Made by a program: the position numbers and the translations under genes
Shown: positions 9,023 through 17,785 of the stretch, one piece after another
How the letters are laid out: the number at the start of each line of letters is the position of its first letter
Position numbering within the stretch: position 1 is the first letter of the stretch
The notes under the pieces: generated by a model
The model's input: only the letters and a program-made list of their open reading frames with translations
Databases searched by the model: none
Told to the model about the DNA's origin: nothing
NCBI GenBank assembly: GCA_019056785.1
Contig: DXJV01000082.1
Coordinates: 1 to 54,920 of the forward strand
Length of the DNA stretch: 54,920 nt
Reading direction: 5' to 3'
DNA from: Candidatus Heimdallarchaeota archaeon
Lineage (GTDB): Archaea; Asgardarchaeota; Heimdallarchaeia; JABLTI01

Positions 9023-9158
9023 TTATCTTTAAACTAAAAAATTCAAGAAAACAATTTTTGGGTAGAAACCGCGTTCTAGAATTATTTCCCATTACAATGA
9101 AGAGAAAGATTCTAAAATCTTGAACATAAAATAAAACACACAAGAATCCACGCTCCGG

Positions 9159-9860
9159 ATGATTTTACCATTGCCAGAAAGAGAACAAAAAAAACCCCAA
9201 AAGAAAAAGAAGCCAATACTTAACGGTAGTCTAATGAGTGGCGAGGGTATAAGTGATATTGAAGTTAAGAAACAAAAACTCTCTAAGAAAAGGGCAGAAC
9301 AAGTCGAAATAGTACCAAAAGAACGAGAAGAAATCAAAAAGCAAATTGCCACAGGATTAACGATTGGAATGAAAACTAAAGACATTCTTTCTTTTTTCTT
9401 CCTCCAATTTCTACCACTATTGCTCTTTGCTAGCGCATTTTTTGTGCCGGGCATTGTTTTCTATTTCAAAACAAGCCTTGATTTCAGGAATTTAACGATC
9501 ATTGCCCAAGTGACTGGGTCATTTTTCTATCTCTATGATTTTGTCCGGTTGCTTGCTGCACTCACTTTTAAAATTGAAATCACAACTGATAAAATTAGAT
9601 GGCGCAATGTTTTTTGGTGGAAAGAAATTCCCTTCCAAGAAGGGCTTGAACTTTCTTCTAAGAAAGGGTATTATTTTTATTTGACAAAAATTGGTGGCTT
9701 ACTTCAAACAAACATTGAAGTTTTTCAACTAAAAAGTGAAAACAAAGATTATTGGATCAGGGCCTATCCATTACGTAAAAAAGTCGCCAAAGAACTCTTT
9801 AAAAAACTCTTTATTTGGACCAATCCCGCCGGTCTCAAGGCAGATAATGATGAACAATAA
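9159..9860 (+). CDS. Two-TM membrane protein with a C-terminal PH-like domain
   Basis: A 233-residue protein. The first 80 residues are a strongly basic and charged cytosolic tail. Two hydrophobic helices follow (about 88-106 and 112-134), then a beta-rich stretch (FKIEITTDKIRWRNVFWWKEIPFQEGLELSS, then YYFYLTKIGG) ending in a basic helix (RKKVAKELFKKLF). This is the pattern of the PH-like domain after a TM hairpin seen in bacterial YdbS-type and YcxB-type proteins. Function is unknown. Two other proteins in the window (17786-18304 and 40733-41323) share this plan. It is a single gene divergent from the kor operon. Confidence 0.65.
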   Translation: MILPLPEREQKKPQKKKKPILNGSLMSGEGISDIEVKKQKLSKKRAEQVEIVPKEREEIKKQIATGLTIGMKTKDILSFFFLQFLPLLLFASAFFVPGIVFYFKTSLDFRNLTIIAQVTGSFFYLYDFVRLLAALTFKIEITTDKIRWRNVFWWKEIPFQEGLELSSKKGYYFYLTKIGGLLQTNIEVFQLKSENKDYWIRAYPLRKKVAKELFKKLFIWTNPAGLKADNDEQ

Positions 9861-9937
9861 TTTTCTTATATTTTCTTCGATGTTCTTTTATAAAGGATAA
9901 AATAGTAGGAATGAAATAGATTGGAGATCAAGGAAAG

Positions 9938-10621
9938 GTGGCTAATTATAAAGAATGGATAAAAACAGGCGCAAGAGGAGCAAGAGCGGAATTCTCTGAT
10001 GCAGACATTTTTACAACTATACTCCTTCTTACAAATGGACCTATGGGGAGGTATCGATTACAAAAAGAACTTAAACTGTCTGAAAGTAGTACAAAATCCC
10101 TTTTGAACTACTGCAAGAAAAAAGCGTTAGTAGAAATTTATTCAACAAGGAAGGGGCATATTTTAAGCAGGAAAGGCAAACAAATTGCTAAAAGACTAAA
10201 CACAATAATTTGTGACCATGGAACATTCCCCGTTCAGATTTTTAAGGATAATGCCCATTATTTTGTCTTTATTGCTAAAAAACCATTTGAGAGTAAATCT
10301 GAGAATGGGAAGGCATCTTTTAAACCTTCTTGGCAGCTTCGTGACATTGCTATTAGTTACGGAGCAAAAGCAATTTTATTTTTGAAAGTACTAGACCCTC
10401 AACACCTTAATTTTCCAGAAGAAGGCCTAACTCTTGAGAAGTATTATCCTATGCTTGAGACAACAATTCTTGAAAAGTTCCAAGAAGCCTTGCAATGCGC
10501 GGCGTTTTTACTTGTTGTTTCAGCGCCCACTTCTGAACAAGCTAGAAAAAGTGCGATCATTAGTTCATTAAAATTCAATGAAAATTTTTACTTTAAAATA
10601 GCCTCTTTGCTTTCTGGCTAA
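9938..10621 (+). CDS. Winged-helix protein resembling archaeal DUF4443 regulators
   Basis: A 227-residue protein starting at a GTG. Residues 20-75 form a winged helix-turn-helix (ADIFTTILLLTNGPMGRYRLQKELKLSESSTKSLLNYCKK, where the two helices of the DNA-binding unit can be read). The C-terminal domain contains LRDIAISYGAKAILFLKVL followed by FPEEG. As far as I recall this is the look of archaeal DUF4443 proteins, which are thought to be ligand-sensing transcription regulators. The ligand and targets are unknown. The next gene downstream, a P-type ATPase, starts 131 bases later with its own possible TATA box, so a link to it is only possible. Confidence 0.6.
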   Translation: MANYKEWIKTGARGARAEFSDADIFTTILLLTNGPMGRYRLQKELKLSESSTKSLLNYCKKKALVEIYSTRKGHILSRKGKQIAKRLNTIICDHGTFPVQIFKDNAHYFVFIAKKPFESKSENGKASFKPSWQLRDIAISYGAKAILFLKVLDPQHLNFPEEGLTLEKYYPMLETTILEKFQEALQCAAFLLVVSAPTSEQARKSAIISSLKFNENFYFKIASLLSG

Positions 10622-10684
10622 CCCCTCCTGCTACCCGCTCCTTTCTGTTAACAAAAAAATTGATAAGTGAGAGTTGTTGTGGAA

Positions 10685-10694
10685 TTTATAAATA
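10685..10694 (+). promoter_or_regulatory. Possible TATA box of the P-type ATPase gene
   Basis: The sequence TTTATAAATA lies 58-67 bases upstream of the ATG at 10752. That would give a leader of about 40 bases. A second A/T-rich element, CTTAAATAG, lies closer at about 10727, so the choice is not firm. Confidence 0.35.
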
Positions 10695-10751
10695 ACCCGA
10701 GATATTAACAAACATAATTCTATCGGCTTAAATAGTGTTGGCGGTTACAGA

Positions 10752-13700
10752 ATGTTTGGTAAAAGAAAAAAAAGACGGAAAAATAATGACATTCTTTCGA
10801 GTGAGACCAAGGAGGAAATTGCCTATCACACCATGGACACAGGAGAAGTTCTTGATAATCTCGATGTTGATCCTATTAACGGTCTAAGTATGGCAGAAGC
10901 GGAAAGTCGATTTCTTGACTATGGACCAAATATATTAATAGAAAAACGGAAAAAACACCCTATTCTCCTTTTCTTGGGGCAATTTACAGACATCCTTATA
11001 GGCCTTTTAATTGTTGCAGCAATCGTTTCCTTAGCGGTAAATGAACATTATGCATGGAATGAATTTGGTCGGTATATTGAATCGTTGGTCATTCTCGCGA
11101 TTATTATTATGAATGCAATAATTGGTTTTGTGCAAGAATATCAAGCCGAAAAGTCTTTGGAAGAATTAAAGAAGATGGTGAGCAAAGAGGTCCGTGTTAT
11201 TCGTGACGGTGAAGAACACATCATCAATTCCAAATTTTTGACCATAGGCGATATTGTTTTAATTGAGGCAGGTGAAAAAGTTCCAGCAGACATGCGTTTA
11301 GTAGAATCCCGGAGTTTGAAGGTGGACGAAAGCTCACTAACCGGCGAATCAATTAGCTTGAGCAAAGATTCCAAACAGATTATTGACGTAAAAGCAGTTA
11401 TTGGCGACAGACGAAATATGCTTTTTATGGGCACAACAGTTTCTTATGGGCGAGCAAAAGCTGTCGTAGTAAATATTGGTATGCAAACAGAGATGGGTCG
11501 TATTGCTACACTCATGCAAGGTGAAAAAGAAGAACAAACACCCTTACAAAAGAACCTCGACAAACTAGGGAAAATACTTGGACTCACCATTGTTATCATT
11601 TGCGCAATTGTTTTTGCAACCGTTATCATTAAACATTATATCGAATTCAAAAATTTCCAGGGAGTAGCGGATGCGCTTGAAACGGCTCTTGCACTTGCTG
11701 TCTCTGCAGTTCCGGAAGGTTTGCCAGCAGCCATTACCCTCACATATGCCATTGGTGTGCGGCAAATGGCAAAGCAGAATGCCATTGTATCCCGCTTGCC
11801 TGCAGTTGAAACACTTGGAATTGTTGATGTTATTTGCAGTGACAAAACTGGTACACTGACGAAAAACGAAATGACTGTCACAGAGATTCGAACATTGAAA
11901 CGTAAAATCACTGTTACTGGCGTAGGTTATTATCCAGAAGGAACATTTATCGAAGATGGTCAGGAAATCAACCCCTTGGAAAACATCGATTTGCTTCGTA
12001 TTTTACGGACAGCTCTTCTATGCAATAATGCCAAAATAAACATCAACAAAGATACAAAAGAACTCGAGATTATTGGAGACCCAACCGAAGTAGCATTAAT
12101 TACCCTCGCCCAAAAAGGAGGGTTAAAAGATGCGAGCAACTTTCCACGTCTCCTTGAAATTTTCTTTGATTCACAAAGAAAGCGGATGACAACAGTCAAT
12201 CGCCAGATTCAGAAAGCAAAATACGAAGAAGATTTAATAGCATATACCAAAGGTTCTCCTCCGGTAATTCTTGAACGTTGCAACTTCATTTCCATTGATG
12301 GACAAGTTTTTCCAATGTCCGGCGAACAAAAAGAACAGATAATGGCTATTAACAACGATATGGCTTCTCGTGCGCTCCGTGTTCTTGCCTTGGCATTTAA
12401 AGTTGTGGATGAACGACTAGTAGAAGTTGATGACGAGGATTTTTTGGCAGAACAAGAAGAAAAAATAGAATCCGACTTGATTTTCTTAGGACTTGTGGGA
12501 ATGATTGACCCTGCTCGACCGGAAGTCAAAGACGCTCTGGAGAAATGTCGGACTGCAGGCATTAAAGCAGTGATGGTTACTGGTGATCAGAAAATAACTG
12601 CGGAGGCAATTGCAAAAGATATCGGCTTGGTTCAGGGAGATGACTTTGTAACAATTACTGGCACAGAACTCGAAGATATGTCAGAAGAAGAATTGACAGA
12701 AATTATCGATACTGTTAGTATTTTTGCGAGAGTAAGCCCTGAACATAAATATCGTATTGTCAGTACATTCCAAGAAAAAGGCCACACAGTTGCAACAACA
12801 GGAGATGGGGTTAATGATGCCCCCGCTGTTAAAAAAGCGGAAATTGGTGTTGCAATGGGCATCCAAGGAACAGATGTCACTCGCGAAGCTGCTCAGATGG
12901 TTTTAGCTGACGACAATTTTGCTACCATTGTTACTGCCGTTGAACGAGGGCGAACAATCTTTCAAAACATGTTAAAGTTTATTCGATACCTTATAGCTTC
13001 TAACTTCGACGAAATTCTAACTGTTTTTGTTGCCGTTGTATTCTTAGGATTGAAATCGCCTTACACTGCAATTCAAATTCTGTGGATCAATCTTGTTACA
13101 GACGGCCTTCCTGCCATTGCGCTAAGCCTTGATCCACCTTTAGAAGACATCATGAGAGAACCACCCCGGAAAAAAGACAAAGGATTCATGCGTGACATTT
13201 ATGTCTTTTCGATAATTGCTGGATTACTTGCATTTGGTGCTAGTATGATTGTCTTTGTACCATTAGCAGAAATAGGCGAAGCTATGGAAGCAAGTGATGT
13301 TGATCTTGCACTTGCAAATACACCTGTTTGGATCCGTGAATTTGCTTTGAAACTTACAGGAATCAATCGTGGCGGTGTTTTCCCAACAGAAATAGATGCC
13401 TTAAAGTCTATTGACTCTGATGGTTGGTATGCCCATGCTCGAACTTTGAATTTTACAATGTCCATAGTTTTTGAAATGTTTAATGTCTTTATCACTCGAA
13501 CAGGCTTTGAACGCACAACTTTACGAATGAATCCCTTCAATAACAAATGGATCCTAGCATCTATCGGGGTGGCAATGGGATTGCAAATGATTGCTGTTTA
13601 TGTCCCAATGAGCCCAGTTGGCGATGTTAACAATACGATTTTTGACTCCAATCCAATAACATGGGATGCCTGGCTAGTGATAATGGGCATTTGTGTTGTT

Positions 13701-13808
13701 TCGGCATTAATAATGGAATTATCAAAGTTCCTTTTAGGGAAATACGTTTTCCATGAATGGACCGGCGCAAAAACGCGCAAAGCAGAAAAAGCCGCTCAGA
13801 TAAATTAG
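10752..13808 (+). CDS. Calcium-type (P2A-like) cation-transporting P-type ATPase
   Basis: A 1018-residue P2-type ATPase of the membrane. All catalytic marks are present: TGES at 197-200 (dephosphorylation loop), phosphorylated D364 in DKTGTLT, TGDQ in the P domain, and GDGVNDAP at 684-691. The ion-site helices resemble those of SERCA: PEGLP at 321-325 in M4, SNFDE in M5 (the spacing of SERCA N768 and E771) and NLVTDGLPAIALSLDPP in M6 (SERCA N796, T799, D800). This favours Ca2+ export driven by ATP over Na+ or H+, though P2 enzymes of prokaryotes vary. The N-terminus starts with a very basic stretch (KRKKRRKNND). An insertion between M7 and M8 (about 830-890) faces outside. It stands alone. 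Confidence 0.92.
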   Translation: MFGKRKKRRKNNDILSSETKEEIAYHTMDTGEVLDNLDVDPINGLSMAEAESRFLDYGPNILIEKRKKHPILLFLGQFTDILIGLLIVAAIVSLAVNEHYAWNEFGRYIESLVILAIIIMNAIIGFVQEYQAEKSLEELKKMVSKEVRVIRDGEEHIINSKFLTIGDIVLIEAGEKVPADMRLVESRSLKVDESSLTGESISLSKDSKQIIDVKAVIGDRRNMLFMGTTVSYGRAKAVVVNIGMQTEMGRIATLMQGEKEEQTPLQKNLDKLGKILGLTIVIICAIVFATVIIKHYIEFKNFQGVADALETALALAVSAVPEGLPAAITLTYAIGVRQMAKQNAIVSRLPAVETLGIVDVICSDKTGTLTKNEMTVTEIRTLKRKITVTGVGYYPEGTFIEDGQEINPLENIDLLRILRTALLCNNAKININKDTKELEIIGDPTEVALITLAQKGGLKDASNFPRLLEIFFDSQRKRMTTVNRQIQKAKYEEDLIAYTKGSPPVILERCNFISIDGQVFPMSGEQKEQIMAINNDMASRALRVLALAFKVVDERLVEVDDEDFLAEQEEKIESDLIFLGLVGMIDPARPEVKDALEKCRTAGIKAVMVTGDQKITAEAIAKDIGLVQGDDFVTITGTELEDMSEEELTEIIDTVSIFARVSPEHKYRIVSTFQEKGHTVATTGDGVNDAPAVKKAEIGVAMGIQGTDVTREAAQMVLADDNFATIVTAVERGRTIFQNMLKFIRYLIASNFDEILTVFVAVVFLGLKSPYTAIQILWINLVTDGLPAIALSLDPPLEDIMREPPRKKDKGFMRDIYVFSIIAGLLAFGASMIVFVPLAEIGEAMEASDVDLALANTPVWIREFALKLTGINRGGVFPTEIDALKSIDSDGWYAHARTLNFTMSIVFEMFNVFITRTGFERTTLRMNPFNNKWILASIGVAMGLQMIAVYVPMSPVGDVNNTIFDSNPITWDAWLVIMGICVVSALIMELSKFLLGKYVFHEWTGAKTRKAEKAAQIN

Positions 13809-13835
13809 AAAGAAGCTTTTAATGCTTCTTCTAAT
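13804..13835. terminator. Bidirectional hairpin holding both stop codons of a convergent pair
   Basis: ATTAGAAAGAAGC (13804-13816) pairs with GCTTCTTCTAAT (13824-13835), a 12-bp stem with one bulged A and a 7-base loop. The stop codons of the P-type ATPase gene (plus) and the dehydrogenase gene (minus) are both in the arms. A T-run follows at 13840-13844. Confidence 0.5.
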
Positions 13836-14907
13836 ATCCTTTTTCTATATCGATAAGATTTTCCGGTTCTAGGCCTTGATAGATTCGAAGGATATTTTCG
13901 ATCACATCTTGCCAATGTGCACGTTCATACCCCTCTGCGACATGCCCGGCTCGATGAGGGCTTAGAACAACGTTATCAAACTCATGTAGTGGATAATTTG
14001 ACGGAAAAATCTTCAAATCTTTTTCAGACTCTATTTCTCCTTTTTTATTCTTTGTTTCTCTTCGGGGGGGATAATTCCATTGAGGGTCTAATCCAGCTGC
14101 AAATAATTTGCCATTCAACAATGCGTTATAGAGTGCCTTTTCATCGATTGTTGGCCCTCTTCCAACGTTAATAAGAATAACCCCGTCTTTCATCGCAGCA
14201 AACTCTTTATCAGAAAGAAACCCTTTTGTTTCTGCTGTTAAGGGGAGGGAACTGATAATTGCATCAGCTTGACATAAGAACTCATGAACTTCAGTATAAG
14301 CATAGACTTTCTCAACCAAAGTTTTTTGAGCCACAGTGGTTTTTTCCAGTGAGCGTCTACATGCAATTAGTCTTACATCAAAGCATTTCAACATTTTAGC
14401 GCACTCTGTACCAATAGCACCGAAACCCAATAAACCAATGGTTTTTCCTGTGATATTTATTGAGGGGTAATCTTTGAATCGAGAACTCCAATCACCGTTC
14501 CGCAATAATTTATCATGGTGGATGATATTCTTCGCTGCTGTTAATAAGAGCGCGATCCCAAATTCGGCGATTGTTCGGGCATTTCCATGACTGTTTGCAA
14601 CAGGAACCTGAAACTTCTTAGTAAGATTGAGATCCAATCGGTCCACACCTGTCCAGGGAATGAGGATGACTTTCAATTTGCCATCAAATTGTGGCGTGGC
14701 TTGTTGAAGAATTTCTTCTGTGACATAAGGACCAAGTAAAATTTCAGCATCTTTTACCGCAGCAATAATTTCAGGGTCTTGATTTGGTGGGATGCCTTGA
14801 TAGTCTTCACCACGTATTTTCGCGATTATTTCAATATCTTTTGGGAGTTTATCGCGAAGAAAATCAAAGGCATCTTTATTTAATGGATATAAAAATACAA
14901 TACGCAT
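13831..14907 (-). CDS. D-isomer-specific 2-hydroxyacid dehydrogenase family protein
   Basis: A 358-residue NAD(P)-dependent dehydrogenase, taking the ATG at 14907 (MRIVFLYPL); an in-frame start seven codons upstream is possible. The dinucleotide fold has GFGAIG at 161-166 (GxGxxG) after TGKTIGLL, and ILINVGRGP carries the substrate-binding Arg (R250). SPHRAGH carries the catalytic His (H318). In most members an acidic residue follows GLD in a Glu-Pro pair. Here GLDPQWNYPPRR shows no such Glu, and about 20 extra charged residues follow. The enzyme may use a different residue or act on an unusual 2-oxoacid. The substrate is unknown. It converges on the P-type ATPase gene with a shared hairpin. 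Confidence 0.85.
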   Translation of the reverse strand: MRIVFLYPLNKDAFDFLRDKLPKDIEIIAKIRGEDYQGIPPNQDPEIIAAVKDAEILLGPYVTEEILQQATPQFDGKLKVILIPWTGVDRLDLNLTKKFQVPVANSHGNARTIAEFGIALLLTAAKNIIHHDKLLRNGDWSSRFKDYPSINITGKTIGLLGFGAIGTECAKMLKCFDVRLIACRRSLEKTTVAQKTLVEKVYAYTEVHEFLCQADAIISSLPLTAETKGFLSDKEFAAMKDGVILINVGRGPTIDEKALYNALLNGKLFAAGLDPQWNYPPRRETKNKKGEIESEKDLKIFPSNYPLHEFDNVVLSPHRAGHVAEGYERAHWQDVIENILRIYQGLEPENLIDIEKGY

Positions 14908-14990
14908 GATAGAACTCACAAAAGACAAGAAGTAAAAGCGGGATTTTAACTTTGTTCTTTAGTTTTGAAACAAAAAAAAGAGAAATTTTT

Positions 14991-15009
14991 CCGCGCATAA
15001 AAAGCGCGG
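14991..15009 (-). terminator. GC-rich hairpin terminator
   Basis: CCGCGC (14991-14996) and GCGCGG (15004-15009) form a perfect 6-bp GC stem in an otherwise A/T-rich gap. It lies 12 bases beyond the stop of the minus-strand gene at 15021, and a T-run follows on that strand. Confidence 0.5.
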
Positions 15010-15020
15010 TTCACGTACTT

Positions 15021-15575
15021 TTAATAATAGGAATCGTAGCTTTCTTCTTTCTTCCGGGTGATTAAGCCACCGATTAATCCTGCGAATAAACTAACAACAG
15101 ATGCTAATGCGCCAAAAATTGCACCAATTATAAGAGCGAAAAAGACAAATTTCGAATTTACGAAATCTTCAACATCATTAATTGTAGGTGCATTTGTAGT
15201 TATCCAGTTGTAGATAGTGTTGTAAATTTCTGTTCCACTTTGGATGCCCACTAAACTTAGAAAGTTTGATACTAAAGTATCAACGTCCGACGCACTTGAA
15301 ATTAACGCAAGTATTTGGGCTTTGTAATATAGCCATGTAAAGAGAAAAACACCAAGAAAGACAAGTAATCCTGAGAAGAGACCGGCTAAAGCGCCACTAC
15401 CGGCTCCTTTTGCAACAACTCCACCGACAAAACCGCCGATTAATAAACCGCCGATTGAAATTAAGAGGATGGCCCACCACGGAACAAGAGTCCCCAGAAA
15501 GGTTATGCCAATGATAGAACCAGTGCTGATTACTCCTGCTATTAAAGCTCCGAGTAATATACTTCCAAATGACAT
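15021..15575 (-). CDS. Small four-TM glycine-rich membrane protein (DUF5518-like)
   Basis: A 184-residue integral membrane protein. Hydrophobic, Gly/Ala-rich segments are at about 5-28, 32-56, 60-85 and 143-172. The region between the third and fourth (about 88-140, with VDTLVSNFLSLVG and NDVEDFVNSKF) is an amphipathic outer or inner loop. The C-terminus is short, charged and ends in tyrosines (ESYDSYY). The Gly-x-x-x-Gly-rich pattern resembles archaeal DUF5518 proteins, whose role is unknown. It is a single gene with its own GC-rich terminator. Confidence 0.6.
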   Translation of the reverse strand: MSFGSILLGALIAGVISTGSIIGITFLGTLVPWWAILLISIGGLLIGGFVGGVVAKGAGSGALAGLFSGLLVFLGVFLFTWLYYKAQILALISSASDVDTLVSNFLSLVGIQSGTEIYNTIYNWITTNAPTINDVEDFVNSKFVFFALIIGAIFGALASVVSLFAGLIGGLITRKKEESYDSYY

Positions 15576-15687
15576 GATGTATACACCAATTATTACCGAA
15601 TATTCTGTGATAATTTGGAGCTTATCAAATAAAAACCTTTCATATTAAATGATGGAGAAGGAGGAAAGAAAGAAAAGTAGAAGTTTT

Positions 15688-16128
15688 TTACCCTTCTACT
15701 TCTTCAATTAACTTGACTTTGACATCCATTGGGATGTTTGCTTTTTCATAGAGTGCTCCAACCGGGCAAGTTTTCATGGTTAAATCAAGGCATTTCTCCA
15801 ATTTTGCCATAGGAGCATTTGTTTTCACATAAACAGTTGCATGTACTGCTTTAACTGTGGGGTCATCTTCTCCCTTTTCAGCTTCCAAATCGACTTTTAG
15901 GCGCTGAATCTTTAAACGCATTTTATCAGCTACAACTTTATAAATCGTGCCAATGCATCCTGCGAGACTCATGACTAAATATTCAAGAGCTGTGGGAGCT
16001 ATATCATCCCCTTTTCCAGCAGGCAAGTCCATTAGAACTGCGTGCTGTCGACCATTATTTACAACAGCTTGATATTTATCAATCAGGGTATAAGTTGATT
16101 TCGTTTGTAGTGTTCCTCCTGAGATCAA
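15688..16128 (-). CDS. OsmC family peroxiredoxin-like protein
   Basis: A 146-residue OsmC/Ohr-type protein. The two redox Cys of the family are in MSLAGCIGTIY (about residue 57) and MKTCPVGALYEKA (about residue 120). OsmC proteins reduce organic hydroperoxides with thiol donors, in the cytosol as dimers. NNGRQHAVLMDLPAGKGDDIAPTALEYL is the normal substrate-binding lead-in. A related but start-less copy lies just upstream on the same strand (16232-16699). Confidence 0.85.
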   Translation of the reverse strand: MISGGTLQTKSTYTLIDKYQAVVNNGRQHAVLMDLPAGKGDDIAPTALEYLVMSLAGCIGTIYKVVADKMRLKIQRLKVDLEAEKGEDDPTVKAVHATVYVKTNAPMAKLEKCLDLTMKTCPVGALYEKANIPMDVKVKLIEEVEG

Positions 16129-16231
16129 GGATATTCAGTAAAAGCATATTTCTTACCAATATAACTCTTATGATTAAGCTAATTTATACAAAAAATGGAG
16201 AGGTTATTATAATTAAGCCCTCAGGAAGATT

Positions 16232-16699
16232 TCAGCTGATTTGTAATTCAACTGTGATTGGTATTTTGGTCTGTTGGAAAATGTTATCAACAGGACAATT
16301 TTTTTCAGCAAGGGTTAAGGCACATTCTAGCTTTGTAACCTCTGCGCCGGACTTCACATTCACAATATTGATATGAATGCTTTCTAAGAATATTTCCTCT
16401 CTTTTCTTTGCAGCTGCTTTAATTTCGAGGGTTTTAAATTGTAAGTGCATCTTTTGAAGAGTCATATTAAAAGTAGTCCCTAAACAACCGGCAAGTGACA
16501 TTATTGCCAGTTCCAATGCCTTTGGTACACTATCTTCTCCGCCATATTTCTCTGGTGTGTCAAGTACAATTGCGGGATGGCGACCATTTTCTACTTCGAA
16601 CTTATTTTTTTCAATCCATCTACTAACTATTTCCTTAAGAATATCTCCGAATTTTTTCTCAGTTGAAAGATTGGCAGTAGGGATTAAAACAATAATTCT
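16232..16699 (-). pseudogene. OsmC paralogue with no usable start codon (possible pseudogene)
   Basis: The minus-strand frame is open from 16699 to the stop at 16232 and encodes a nearly full OsmC domain: ENGRHPAIVLDTPEKYGGEDSVPKALELAIMSLAGC, with the first redox Cys, and LAEKNCPVDNIFQQTKIP with the second. However the open stretch before the domain contains no ATG, GTG or TTG. The first TTG (16516) falls inside the domain, about nine residues before the Cys, and would remove roughly 30 conserved residues. Either the start codon has been lost, a rare ATT/ATC start is used, or there is a sequence error. No internal stop or frameshift is present. It is similar to the intact OsmC gene downstream. 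Confidence 0.55.
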
Positions 16700-16875
16700 T
16701 TATTTTTTAATATAAAATAAGAGAGAAAAATTTCTTTACAAAGGTTCTAAGCAAATTTACCTTTCTTGCTAAAAAGGCACAAGTAAAATTCCCCATTAAA
16801 GTAGAAGAATGGTTATTTTTTACCTATATTCCTAATTGGGAAAATATTTAATGTGATAAATGCTTAGTTAAAGAT

Positions 16876-17673
16876 ATGACAGCTGATGAAGAACTAACAA
16901 CTGAAAAAGGCGGTTATGGAACAGCCATTAGTTATACTATTACTGTTTTCGGTCTCTTGCTAATCGCCTTTCCTGCACTTTTCATCTTAATTGGGGGAAA
17001 TTTGTCGACAATTGAGGATCTTCTCAACCAACCTCTTCTCTTTTTAGTCACGTTCTTAGTTGGAGCTGGCTTGGCCATTTTAGGCTTGCTAGCTCTTGTT
17101 ATTCTCGGTTTCGTTAATATGGCTCGAAAGAAAAAAGCTCCTGGGTTAAAAAAAGAACAAGAAGAAGCTGAAGAAGAGATAGAAGAAAAAGAAGAGATCA
17201 AAGAAGTGGCAAGTGAAGTAGAGGAGCATAAAAGTATTCTAGAAAAGGAAGAAAAAGTCTTTGAGGGAGCAGTTGAAGAAGCAGTTGAGGACAGTATCGA
17301 GGAAGCTATTGAAGAAGTAGTTGAAGAAACAGCAGAACATCCCATCGATGAAGAAACTATTGAAGAGGTAGCAGAAGAGATCGCAGAAGAAATCTTAGAA
17401 GAGGAGGAGGAAAATGAGGGTGAAATGGAAAAAGAGGAAGAAAAAGAAGAAAAAATAGATGAAGCAGTATCTGCAGAGGAAAAACCAAGCATTCCAGAAG
17501 AAGAGATACAAGAAAGCAAAGAAGTGCAAGAAGGAAGAGAAGAAACAGAAGAAACAATAACTGAAGAAACAACAGAAGGGCAAGTAGAAAAAATAGCAGA
17601 AAAAAGTGCTACTGAAGATATTCCAGAAAACGAAGAATCATCTGTTAGTGAAGAAAGCGGGGAAGAAAATTAA
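16876..17673 (+). CDS. Two-TM membrane protein with a long glutamate-rich cytosolic tail
   Basis: A 265-residue protein of unknown family. Two hydrophobic helices (about 18-43 and 52-80) are followed by a short basic stretch (ARKKKAPGLKK) and about 170 residues dominated by Glu, with Ile, Val and Ala at regular spacing (IEEAIEEVVEETAEH, IEEVAEEIAEEILEEEEE). The basic patch after the second helix puts both the N-terminus and the tail inside the cell. The tail could be a long single helix or a flexible, highly acidic chain. No catalytic motif is seen. The antisense Ser-rich frame across it is a by-product of the Glu codons. Confidence 0.7.
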   Translation: MTADEELTTEKGGYGTAISYTITVFGLLLIAFPALFILIGGNLSTIEDLLNQPLLFLVTFLVGAGLAILGLLALVILGFVNMARKKKAPGLKKEQEEAEEEIEEKEEIKEVASEVEEHKSILEKEEKVFEGAVEEAVEDSIEEAIEEVVEETAEHPIDEETIEEVAEEIAEEILEEEEENEGEMEKEEEKEEKIDEAVSAEEKPSIPEEEIQESKEVQEGREETEETITEETTEGQVEKIAEKSATEDIPENEESSVSEESGEEN

Positions 17674-17785
17674 AACAGCCGACTTTTTTTCTCTTTTCAG
17701 TCAAACAAGACTTCAACTGCATAATTACATTTTTATCAGAAGTTAATTATTTCATTTTGAAAACAAAAGACGAAGAGTCGATAAT

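Noticed and set aside
16932..17519. A 195-residue Ser-rich frame antisense to the Glu-rich membrane gene
   Set aside because: GAA/GAG on one strand read as TTC/CTC and TCT/TCC on the other, so a long Ser/Phe/Leu frame is expected. It has no ribosome site or domain.
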